DNA of 64,000 nucleotides from Chaetoceros tenuissimus (Eukaryota > Bacillariophyta > Thalassiosirophyceae > Chaetocerotales > Chaetocerotaceae). Location of the stretch: positions 2,666,001 to 2,730,000 of the forward strand of contig BLLK01000022.1 in assembly GCA_021927905.1 (NCBI GenBank), read 5' to 3'. A program made the position numbers and the translations under genes. The notes beneath the pieces were generated by a model. The model ran no database searches and was not told the origin of the DNA. It saw only the letters and a program-made list of their open reading frames with translations. Below are positions 54,547-64,000 of the stretch, piece by piece. Every line of letters begins with the position of its first letter. Position 1 is the stretch's first letter.

Positions 54547-57306
54547 TCATCCTGTTGTTTTCACTTTCGTTGGTTTCATCGGTTGCAAGCCAAACGGAGT
54601 GGGAAGCCCCAAACCGACCTCAGGAATATAGAAGCTCTGTCTGGGCTCGGCAGTAGTTCTTACTGAGTTTGTTGCAGTGAAATAGTACACTTTCCCAAAT
54701 TCATTGACCGCGTAGTCAGAATTAAATTCAACTCCAGAAGTAGTCGACTCTTGACTGCATTTGCCATTCTCGTTATTTGGCAATAGCGTTGCTTCTTTCA
54801 CGCTGCTTCTATACTTGATTTTTTCTTGTGCAGTCTCTATTTCATCTTCAAGGCTTAGTGCTGTTGCTTGATACATACTCAGTTCACTAACCAAAGCCAT
54901 CATTTGTCGAGTTGCCTCTCTTACACGCGCCTGATATTCATTCAAATGCTTTACAGTAGGTAGAGATTTCACTCTAGACATCTCAAGCTCCCTTTCCATC
55001 AGATCTTTCTTCATTACTAGTTCCTCTAATAAAACTTGCTTTTCCAATAACTCTTCCTTCTTTTCACTCAGTCGATGTAAAAGTATTATTGATTTCGCCG
55101 CGATTTGTTCTTCGTCTAAATCCTTGCCTCCCAGAGTCCTCCACTTTCCTTCTTCTAGCACCGTTGGAGGGTTTTCGATGCACTCACTAAGACTTTTGAT
55201 TTGATTCAACTCATCTTTCAGTAGATCTTTGAGCTCTTGTATATACATTTGTTGAGTTGAAATATCATTTTTGATTGACGTGCGAGGTTTCATGTACCTC
55301 TCAATATCTAAAATTTGAGTGCGTATGGCCCTGTAAGTTTCATTTTTCTGTTGCATGGATAGTTCTCCTCTTTTCAAAGTTTCTTCTTGGATATTAATCT
55401 TTTTTAGTAAGGATCTAGTAAGGGACTTTTTCTCTTGTAGTAGCCCTATTGTCTGTTCATTTCGCGTTGACATTAGCCTATTTTTTGTACTTTGCTGAAT
55501 CCCATCTCTGTGTAATGACCCAAGAATTGTCTTTAGCCTCTCAACGTTGGCCTTTCCACGGTCGTGAGCTTCTACAAGTTCGCGGTATCGCTCTCTTGCA
55601 TTTGTCTTTTCGACTCGAAGTATTGCCTTACTGCGTCTACTACTTTCATGGGAGTCTTTTTCCTTTTCGAAAATGCTCTTCTTCTCTTCAAGTGAGCGAC
55701 GAAGTATGTTGAGCTCGACTAGACAAGTTTGATGACGTTTGCGGATATTACCCAATGTATCAATTACACCAACCACAGTTGTTTCAAACTCTTCTTTCTG
55801 ATGCTTCAGGGATTTATATAGTCTCTTGAGATCTGAGTTTTGTTTATTATTTTCTTTCAAGGCTTTCTCGATGTCCATTATGGTGAATGCTTTGAGCTTT
55901 CCCCGGTCTAAGATATCTTTCACATTCCCAGATACAACTTTTGTTTTGCTTTTTTGTATGTCAATTTGATCTTTCAAAACAGATATCATTTTACGCAGCT
56001 TTTTCACTTCACATTTCCAAGAATCTAGGTCAGTTTCTCTCTCATCAATAGTTGCAAGTATAGATTCAACTTCTTTCTTTGTTTCGTTTTCGATATCTTT
56101 TTCTTCTAGTAATCGTATCACACTTATACTTATTTTGTCTTTGAGATTTTCAATGGCTTCTGCGTTGGCTCCAACCTGAGATTGCTTTGTATGAAGAATT
56201 TGCTTGTCATTTGCTAGAGTGGTGTTGAGCGAGGCCACAGTTTCCAACTTTTTATCTACAATCGACCGTTTCTTTAGAAATAACCTCATACTACGATCCA
56301 GCTGTTTCTTGTGTAACGATTTCAAAGCAGCTTCATGTCTAGTATCTTCATCTGCCTCTTTTGTCAAAATTTCTACCTGTACCCTCGATGCAGCTTTGGT
56401 ACAGAAGTTGTTATTTGCCAAAGAGAGCGCTTTGGCGATGGAATCCCTTTCTTCGGTGGATCTCTGAAGTTTCTCTCCAACATATTCCAACTTTTTCGTA
56501 GCCTGTTGATATTCCAATTCAATCTTGCTCTTTTCATCCGTCCTATCACTCACCTTTCCATCCAGTACCTGCAATTGATTTGTGCTTTTCTCAATTTCTT
56601 TCATAAGATTTGTTTCCTTTTTATGGAGAATTTCAGCATATCTTCTCAACTCAATAGGTACGTTACGCATCTTTGCCTCCTCAGTATGTTTTTCCTTCTT
56701 GATTTGCATTTCCTGGTCAAGATTATCCTTTAATATCTCGTACTGGGAATTCAAATGATTTAGAAAAGTTGTACATTTGGCAAGGTCTCTGTCTGCCTTG
56801 GATACTTCTTCTTTAGCAACTTTCAACTCCATTTGCTCCTTCTCCAAAACTGGTTGCACAATATCTTCATTCAGTGCTTTGGTAGACAATGCTTGTTTCT
56901 GAAGATCGGCGTGGATAGTTTCGATTCTCTGTAGTTCATATCGAAGGATTCGTTCCGTTTTTGTGGCCCTTTCAAAAGCTGTCTCAGATTCATCTCTACT
57001 CTTGTGGAATGAAATCAATTTGTTTTGGTTTTCCATTTCTTCCTGTCGGTACTTCTGTAACAACTCATTTTGTTCCAACACTTCTACTTTTGCTTGGTCA
57101 CATTGCGAATCTAACGAGTCTTTATAGGTGCAATATTCCGAGTAATGCTGCTGTAAAAGTGTCAAGATTTCAGTACAAGCATTTAAATCAGTTTTGTGAC
57201 TCGATGCAAAACTTTCGATTTCCAAATCTCTCAAAAGTTGACTATCTTTTCTCTTTCCAACATTGTGATTTTTATTATTTGATTCGAGGGAATTGTTTGG
57301 ATCCAT
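54547..57306 (-). CDS. CCDC146: CCDC146 homologue, basal body/flagellar coiled-coil protein
   Basis: Single exon, 919 residues, near the length of animal CCDC146 (about 950). Almost wholly coiled coil from about 40 to 840. Family markers: VELNILRRSLEEK in the centre, RQMMALVSELSMYQATALSLEDE near the end of the coil, and the C-terminal TTAEPRQSFYIPEVGLGLP followed by PFGLQPMKP, which parallels the human tail (TTAEQRP..YIPEAD...P.PYGALAPFKP). CCDC146 is a centriole and axoneme microtubule-associated protein needed for flagella. In a diatom it suggests flagellate male gametes, hence a centric species. Confidence 0.82.
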   Translation of the reverse strand: MDPNNSLESNNKNHNVGKRKDSQLLRDLEIESFASSHKTDLNACTEILTLLQQHYSEYCTYKDSLDSQCDQAKVEVLEQNELLQKYRQEEMENQNKLISFHKSRDESETAFERATKTERILRYELQRIETIHADLQKQALSTKALNEDIVQPVLEKEQMELKVAKEEVSKADRDLAKCTTFLNHLNSQYEILKDNLDQEMQIKKEKHTEEAKMRNVPIELRRYAEILHKKETNLMKEIEKSTNQLQVLDGKVSDRTDEKSKIELEYQQATKKLEYVGEKLQRSTEERDSIAKALSLANNNFCTKAASRVQVEILTKEADEDTRHEAALKSLHKKQLDRSMRLFLKKRSIVDKKLETVASLNTTLANDKQILHTKQSQVGANAEAIENLKDKISISVIRLLEEKDIENETKKEVESILATIDERETDLDSWKCEVKKLRKMISVLKDQIDIQKSKTKVVSGNVKDILDRGKLKAFTIMDIEKALKENNKQNSDLKRLYKSLKHQKEEFETTVVGVIDTLGNIRKRHQTCLVELNILRRSLEEKKSIFEKEKDSHESSRRSKAILRVEKTNARERYRELVEAHDRGKANVERLKTILGSLHRDGIQQSTKNRLMSTRNEQTIGLLQEKKSLTRSLLKKINIQEETLKRGELSMQQKNETYRAIRTQILDIERYMKPRTSIKNDISTQQMYIQELKDLLKDELNQIKSLSECIENPPTVLEEGKWRTLGGKDLDEEQIAAKSIILLHRLSEKKEELLEKQVLLEELVMKKDLMERELEMSRVKSLPTVKHLNEYQARVREATRQMMALVSELSMYQATALSLEDEIETAQEKIKYRSSVKEATLLPNNENGKCSQESTTSGVEFNSDYAVNEFGKVYYFTATNSVRTTAEPRQSFYIPEVGLGLPTPFGLQPMKPTKVKTTG

Positions 57307-57755
57307 TTCTTGTCATGGTTCAATATGTCATGGAGAGTAACTGTGCTTACTTGCTAGCACCGTCTAAGTTGGCGAGATCGAATCACAGTGTGAGGAGACT
57401 TGATTGGAAAAGGGAATAGTTCACACCATCTCTTTTTCCCGTATGTGAATGGGGCATCGAGGTTGTGAAAAAGAATTATGATGCCAAATTACTACTTCCA
57501 AGAATACATTGACTGCGTGTATAATGAGATCAATAAGGGTCCAATTATCAGAGCATAAAACGTCTTAATCTATATAAAACAAAAGTAAATTGTCCCAGTG
57601 ACGAAATGAATAAACCAATTGTGGAAATTTATGAACTACACATTTTTGGACATATTGATAATGAGTTTTTCAAAAATCACATGATTCTCTACTTGAAGTT
57701 ATTTATGTGAAGAAAAGAACGCTGCATCCCTAACCCTAACACTCACATAAATCTA
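57307..57755. other. Intergenic region, nothing identified
   Basis: These 449 bases hold the CCDC146 promoter and the RUVBL1 3' end (both minus strand). No repeat, RNA or small gene seen. Confidence 0.4.
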
Positions 57756-59283
<1,528 letters not shown>

Positions 59284-59490
59284 TCTTCGCAATTACTTCA
59301 ATGCTTACAATGAGTCCTAATACTATGGAATGGAAATGAAATTTAGATATCGATTGGATACTGGAAACTGAAATAAGAGATTGCTTCTTCTTTTGATTTT
59401 CGTAGAAGAATTGACATTGATTTCTGTGGCGTTGAAGCATGAACAAAAGTAAATAGGTTATAAGGCAACTTAGTTTATCAAAATGTCCTA

Positions 59491-60903
59491 CAAAAATATG
59501 AATATTCATATGCGTCGAGGTGAGTCTACCAAATATTAGAGATAGAAGTTCGTAGTAAAGCTGAAAACTTCAGCTGTCCTTCCTATCATATCCTTCTGCG
59601 AATTTGTTCATTTTTACTTCATTCTTGATCATTTCTACTTTCCAATGTCTGTTTCGATGTTTGCCGCTCTTCCTTACTTGATGGCTGTGCCTATGCCCCC
59701 TTTGAAAGTGGAAAAATATGTGTCAGCGGAAATATGCAAAAATATCTAAATGAAAAGGATCTTGATCCATAGCGATCAATGTGAGTTGACTCTATTTATA
59801 TCTATTATAAAATGCATAAAAAATAGTCTTTGTAGGTTGGTTGTGGAAAAAGCAAAAGGAAAGTTCAAGAACAACATCGAGAATTCCAACGTGGTCCCCC
59901 ACCGTAGTACTACCTCGACCAGATCATGCTTAACTTCGATGAGCAGACGGGTATCGGTGTTCTCATGATTGTATGGTCGTTCCTGCTGCTAAACAACTTA
60001 CCTACAACTATGAAGACTGACACAACTATCATACAACAAACCTTCCGCATACTTTCACAAACAATGACACCCTAGCGCACCTGCCCTTATCAATCTTCCT
60101 TCATCAACCATGCAATACCATACAAAGAAATACATGGACCATAACAATCATTCACCCACTCCCAATATTCACGATTATTCTTACATTTATTCTCATCAAC
60201 ACGCCTAATCATCGACAGACATACCGATATCAAATTTATCGAAAACTACTTCAAGAGGACGTATCGATGCTACGTACTATATTGTATCAGAGCTGCATGA
60301 GTCTATATATCCTTTACCCTTTACCCTTTCTCTTTTGACAGAGAAGACATTCATTTGCGCGCATAGATTATTATGAAACTCCATTGGAAAGGGAGAGTAC
60401 GTATGACAAAAGATTGCTATTAGTGTCAGCTTATGTATACTTCTAGTCAAAAAAAGAAAAAAAAAGCCTAATCCTTACTCACTTGAGACTTACAAAGACT
60501 TAGATGGTTTGGGATGTGAGAGTATGTAGTTACCGGCAAGGATTGCACCTAGAGATATTCGAATTTGTTTGCATTCTTTTCTAAGGAAACCTGAAATGAC
60601 GGATATTCTTCTTTACTACTCCTTTCTATAATAAGAGTAGTGAGTATTAATATGTATCGCAGCTATCTGATGAGCCATCTACATATGGAAACTTCATTAC
60701 ATTAATCTTTGCAAGCGATCTTGAATATGCTACTGTTACTAATGGCTATAAAATACAAATAACGTGCATTGGCCCCTGGTGGCATATCTTTCAAGGATGG
60801 ATAAAAGAATATATCTCATATATACTGATGCTAGCTACCTCAGTCTAGACGCGAAGGTATGCTTAAACTTTTCGGCATCTATTGTGCAAAAATGTCATAC
60901 TTA
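59491..60903 (+). repeat. Tandem unit 1 (1,413 bp), empty of the transposon
   Basis: First copy of a tandemly repeated unit; the next copies begin at 60904 and 63914 with the same sequence (CAAAAATATGAATATTCATA). It contains no convincing gene; a short relic is listed separately. Against unit 2 I count one 1-base indel and three substitutions in the first 403 bp and none in the remaining 1,010 bp that I compared. It begins about 208 bp upstream of the RUVBL1 start codon. It carries the uninterrupted site (CAACGTG at 59887-59893 followed by GTCCCCC) into which the Crypton inserted in unit 2. Confidence 0.9.
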
Positions 60904-60952
60904 CAAAAATATGAATATTCATATGCGTCGAGGTGAGTCTACCAAATATTAG
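60764..60952 (+). pseudogene. Possible relic of a retroelement RNase H segment
   Basis: A 62-codon open frame contains YTDASYLSLDAK, resembling the SDASYLS motif of the RNase H region of LTR retrotransposons. It is a short, broken remnant with no ends visible, old by its isolation, and is repeated at 63774-63962 because it lies in the tandem unit. Low confidence. Confidence 0.25.
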
Positions 60953-61298
60953 AGATAGAAGTTCGTAGTAAAGCTGAAACTTCAGCTGTCCTTCCTATCA
61001 TATCCTTCTGCGAATTTGTTCATTTTTACTTCATTCTTGATCATTTCTACTTTCCAATGTCTGTTTCGATGTTTGCCGCTCTTCCTTACTTGATGGCTGT
61101 GCCTATGCCCCCTTTGAAAGTGGAAAAATACGTGTCAGTGGAAATATGCAAAAATATCTAAATGAAAAGGATCTTGATCCATAGCGATCAATGTGAGTTG
61201 ACTCTATTTATATCTATTATAAAATGCATAAAAAATAGTCTTTGTAGGTTGGTTGTGGAAAAAGCAAAAGGAAATTTCAAGAACAACATCGAGAATTC

Positions 61299-61305
61299 CA
61301 ACGTG
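61299..61305 (+). repeat. Left 7-bp direct repeat of the Crypton
   Basis: CAACGTG, identical to 62897-62903 and to the single copy at the empty site 59887-59893. For tyrosine-recombinase elements such a repeat is expected from recombination at a shared core rather than from staggered cutting. Confidence 0.85.
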
Positions 61306-62896
61306 TAATCCCGTAAATACAACAAATGTTGCATAAGTTTTCCAAATGCAACGTTTCGTACGTACTTTTATACTAGGGGGACCGAATCCCCTCCCTAAAA
61401 CAGGGGTACCCTTGGGGGTCAGGCCTGTTGCATTTGTTGCATAAATTGTTGAATTTACAACAGCTATTTTATTAGGCGTCAGTGCGTGAAAATCCAAGTT
61501 TGCAACATTATTTCCACTTTTGTCACCCATCTTCATCCGTCTATTTACTTTCTTTTCGTTGTATACTGATATTGACCATGCATATTTGAACAAAACTACG
61601 CAGCATTTACATAACAATAAAACTTATTTTATATATAAAGACTGAATCTGTTGGTTGATTGCTCTTCTTCAATGACAACAGTGTAATCACTCCTTCGATG
61701 ACGTAAAACAAGAGGGACTTTTTTAATAGGATTATCTCCAGCTTCCGTAGAATCATCTCCAGCGTGTAATTCTTCATCTCCAGCATGTAATACTTGATTG
61801 TAGGCACGACGGATGCGCTGAGAAATTTCTGCAGGCACATAATTACTCGAATCTTCAAACACTTTCCAAAGTAAAGCTTTGCCTAGAACAAGAACAGCAT
61901 TTCTCTGTTCTGCTCTATTCAATTTGGAAGAAATATTGGGGACTACGTTCTGAAGAATCCATGAATCAGATATTTTACTGTCTGGCTTCACCTTGTATCC
62001 AACTGGACCGCCTTTGCATAGCGCACATCCAACATTTATATTTGAAAACGAAAAACAATCTTCATCTTCGCTGTAGTCATCGTACGAACGCTTTCTCAAA
62101 AGATTCCTCTCCGTGCGATAGTCTAAGTCCCTTGGACATAGTCCCATTCCAACAGCTGCTTTAGCTGCAAGCATCCTTACACCATTCCATACACCACAAG
62201 TCCTATTTCGATCTAAATCAAGACCCAAATCCTCTAAAGTATTAATGAATTCTGTGCTTCTCTGAACGTCCGAAAGAATACGACAAGCCAAATTTTTGAT
62301 TTTTCTTACTTTCGCTTCTGCTGTTCCAGTTGAAGTATTACTGGTTTCAAAAACTAGTTCCCTTCCTTCAGAAAATGTATATTCCAGCCAAAGCGCAAGG
62401 CCTATCAATGGACAATACGTAGGATCATTAGATCCAAATAAAATTACTGGAAGAGGAGAACAGAAAGGAGAACGGAGCCTTTCTTGATAACCAGCTTGTG
62501 TGAGAATGGTGAATTCTGGGCATTTTTCACTTGATTCTATACTATCCAATCTCAAACTCGCAGTATCTAGTAACCTTGCTATCATTTGGAATTGATAGCG
62601 GAAATATGCAGATGCAAAATAAGCTTCTTCGTCGTCATTACCATCGACGTTGCCCTCAATAATGCTGATGATAGCTTCATATTGCTTCTGGAATTGAGAT
62701 GGGTCCATTCTTCTAGGTTGATTGTTTTGTTGTGAGTTGTATCATATGGTACAAATAGAAAAATAGTAAAATGTTTGAATAGTGAGTAGATGTTGACTTC
62801 GTGCATTTTAGGTGCACTATGTGTTTTTTTTTCTTAAAGTCTGAAACGCGGTGGTTGTTAGTGTGTTGCACAGATTGTTGCATGCACGGGGGGTTA
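61306..62896 (-). mobile_element. Crypton-type tyrosine recombinase transposon (1,591 bp)
   Basis: Boundaries are fixed by comparison with unit 1. The element begins TAATCCCG and ends CGGGGGGTTA, giving short imperfect inverted ends, and is flanked by CAACGTG. It carries one intact minus-strand gene. The left subterminal 250 bp has several GTTGCA or TGCAAC motifs (near 61326, 61346, 61427, 61436 and 61502) and two more lie near the right end (62871, 62880). G/C-run hairpin-like segments (GGGGGACC..., ACAGGGGTACCCTTGGGGG) lie at 61375-61417. Classified by its recombinase; the plain short ends fit Cryptons better than TIR transposons. Confidence 0.8.
61629..62708 (-). CDS. Crypton-like tyrosine recombinase protein, possibly N-terminally shortened
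   Basis: Single open frame of 359 residues inside the 1.59-kb element. The central part (VILFGSNDPTYCPLIGLALW) and the C-terminal ALCKGGPVGYKV...ISDSWILQNVVPNI and VLVLGKALLWKVFED segments match the protein encoded by Crypton-like elements of oomycetes and diatoms. Those proteins carry a tyrosine recombinase core, but the catalytic region is weak here: the segment usually like GTHSIRKFA reads GVWNGVRMLAAKAA, keeping the Arg and losing the His, and the tyrosine is not certain. It lacks an obvious longer N-terminus seen in family members. It may be a domesticated-like, shortened or non-autonomous product mobilised by a related protein. Confidence 0.72.
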   Translation of the reverse strand: MDPSQFQKQYEAIISIIEGNVDGNDDEEAYFASAYFRYQFQMIARLLDTASLRLDSIESSEKCPEFTILTQAGYQERLRSPFCSPLPVILFGSNDPTYCPLIGLALWLEYTFSEGRELVFETSNTSTGTAEAKVRKIKNLACRILSDVQRSTEFINTLEDLGLDLDRNRTCGVWNGVRMLAAKAAVGMGLCPRDLDYRTERNLLRKRSYDDYSEDEDCFSFSNINVGCALCKGGPVGYKVKPDSKISDSWILQNVVPNISSKLNRAEQRNAVLVLGKALLWKVFEDSSNYVPAEISQRIRRAYNQVLHAGDEELHAGDDSTEAGDNPIKKVPLVLRHRRSDYTVVIEEEQSTNRFSLYI

Positions 62897-62903
62897 CAAC
62901 GTG
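62897..62903 (+). repeat. Right 7-bp direct repeat of the Crypton
   Basis: CAACGTG, followed at once by GTCCCCCACC of unit 2, exactly as at the empty site in unit 1. Confidence 0.85.
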
Positions 62904-63913
62904 GTCCCCCACCGTAGTACTACCTCGACCAGATCATGCTTAACTTCGATGAGCAGACGGGTATCGGTGTTCTCATGATTGTATGGTCGTTCCTGCTGCT
63001 AAACAACTTACCTACAACTATGAAGACTGACACAACTATCATACAACAAACCTTCCGCATACTTTCACAAACAATGACACCCTAGCGCACCTGCCCTTAT
63101 CAATCTTCCTTCATCAACCATGCAATACCATACAAAGAAATACATGGACCATAACAATCATTCACCCACTCCCAATATTCACGATTATTCTTACATTTAT
63201 TCTCATCAACACGCCTAATCATCGACAGACATACCGATATCAAATTTATCGAAAACTACTTCAAGAGGACGTATCGATGCTACGTACTATATTGTATCAG
63301 AGCTGCATGAGTCTATATATCCTTTACCCTTTACCCTTTCTCTTTTGACAGAGAAGACATTCATTTGCGCGCATAGATTATTATGAAACTCCATTGGAAA
63401 GGGAGAGTACGTATGACAAAAGATTGCTATTAGTGTCAGCTTATGTATACTTCTAGTCAAAAAAAGAAAAAAAAAGCCTAATCCTTACTCACTTGAGACT
63501 TACAAAGACTTAGATGGTTTGGGATGTGAGAGTATGTAGTTACCGGCAAGGATTGCACCTAGAGATATTCGAATTTGTTTGCATTCTTTTCTAAGGAAAC
63601 CTGAAATGACGGATATTCTTCTTTACTACTCCTTTCTATAATAAGAGTAGTGAGTATTAATATGTATCGCAGCTATCTGATGAGCCATCTACATATGGAA
63701 ACTTCATTACATTAATCTTTGCAAGCGATCTTGAATATGCTACTGTTACTAATGGCTATAAAATACAAATAACGTGCATTGGCCCCTGGTGGCATATCTT
63801 TCAAGGATGGATAAAAGAATATATCTCATATATACTGATGCTAGCTACCTCAGTCTAGACGCGAAGGTATGCTTAAACTTTTCGGCATCTATTGTGCAAA
63901 AATGTCATACTTA

Positions 63914-64000
63914 CAAAAATATGAATATTCATATGCGTCGAGGTGAGTCTACCAAATATTAGAGATAGAAGTTCGTAGTAAAGCTGAAACTTCAGCTGTC
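63914..64000 (+). repeat. Tandem unit 3, start only
   Basis: The last 87 bases repeat the start of units 1 and 2 and run off the window. At the one indel position in this part (GCTGAAACTTC against GCTGAAAACTTC) it agrees with unit 2, not unit 1. Whether it also holds the transposon is not visible. Confidence 0.88.

Larger units (their letters stand above)
60904..63913 (+). repeat. Tandem unit 2 (3,010 bp), carrying the Crypton insertion
   Basis: Second copy of the unit. Length is 1,412 bp of unit plus 1,598 bp (transposon 1,591 plus one 7-bp copy of the core), which matches the coordinates exactly. The part right of the insertion reads identical to unit 1. Confidence 0.9.

Noticed and set aside
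59769-59791. A 23-bp stretch (GATCCATAGCGATCAATGTG...) nearly identical to the left flank plus end of MITE A at 43021-43043
   Set aside because: The match crosses the MITE boundary and no second end or target duplication is found nearby; perhaps a chance or old relic, not enough for a third copy.
61204-61617. A 137-codon minus-strand open frame across the left end of the Crypton
   Set aside because: It crosses the element boundary and the subterminal repeats and shows no protein family; it would be a chance fusion.
61306-62896. Reading the element as an ordinary TIR (cut-and-paste) transposon
   Set aside because: The ends match for only about 8-10 bp with gaps, and the encoded protein resembles Crypton recombinases rather than a DDE transposase.

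Overview
The window is nuclear DNA of a eukaryotic alga, most likely a centric diatom; a Chaetoceros-like species is my inference, not shown by the sequence. Evidence: dense protein genes on both strands split by short GT-AG introns (about 65-130 nt); several proteins that start with a signal peptide followed by an ASAFAP-like plastid targeting site with Phe after the cleavage point (nucleotide transporter, type II NADH dehydrogenase, glyoxalase-like and RRM proteins); and a CCDC146 homologue, a basal body/flagellum protein expected in lineages with flagellate gametes. No rRNA, tRNA or CRISPR was found.

Layout. 1-20.9 kb: end of RadA/Sms, a METTL-type methyltransferase, a six-exon Tudor/zinc-finger/PHD/SET protein of the ATXR5/6 class, a P5A ATPase, VPS41, a plastid-type nucleotide transporter and a DIX-like domain protein. 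20.9-26.4 kb: gene-poor, with decayed sequence and one small orphan gene. 26.4-42.8 kb: GT64 glycosyltransferase, secretory CK2-alpha-like kinase, two membrane proteins, a 2OG-Fe(II) oxygenase, a VOC protein, NDH-2, RPF2, an RRM protein and glucose-6-phosphate dehydrogenase. 43-48.4 kb: two related MITEs in opposite orientation, each with a perfect 9-bp target duplication, bracket a decayed 7TM receptor gene, a small orphan ORF and a SLC25 carrier. 48.6-59.3 kb: an acidic membrane protein, a twin CX9C protein, HUS1, an MSS51-like MYND protein, CCDC146 and RUVBL1.

59.5-64 kb: a tandem array of a 1.41-kb unit. The second unit is interrupted by a 1,591-bp Crypton-type tyrosine-recombinase transposon flanked by a 7-bp direct repeat. 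The first unit is its exact empty site, so the insertion can be read to the base. Joining the ends on paper gives imperfect inverted arms around the 7-bp core, the geometry expected of a tyrosine-recombinase crossover site. This is the most interesting part of the window.

The genes form no operons. Functional themes are chromatin and genome maintenance (RadA, SET protein, RUVBL1, HUS1), endomembrane traffic and ER function (VPS41, P5A ATPase, GT64, secretory kinase) and plastid metabolism. Many neighbours are divergent pairs sharing 340-500 bp promoters, or convergent pairs only 24-140 bp apart.
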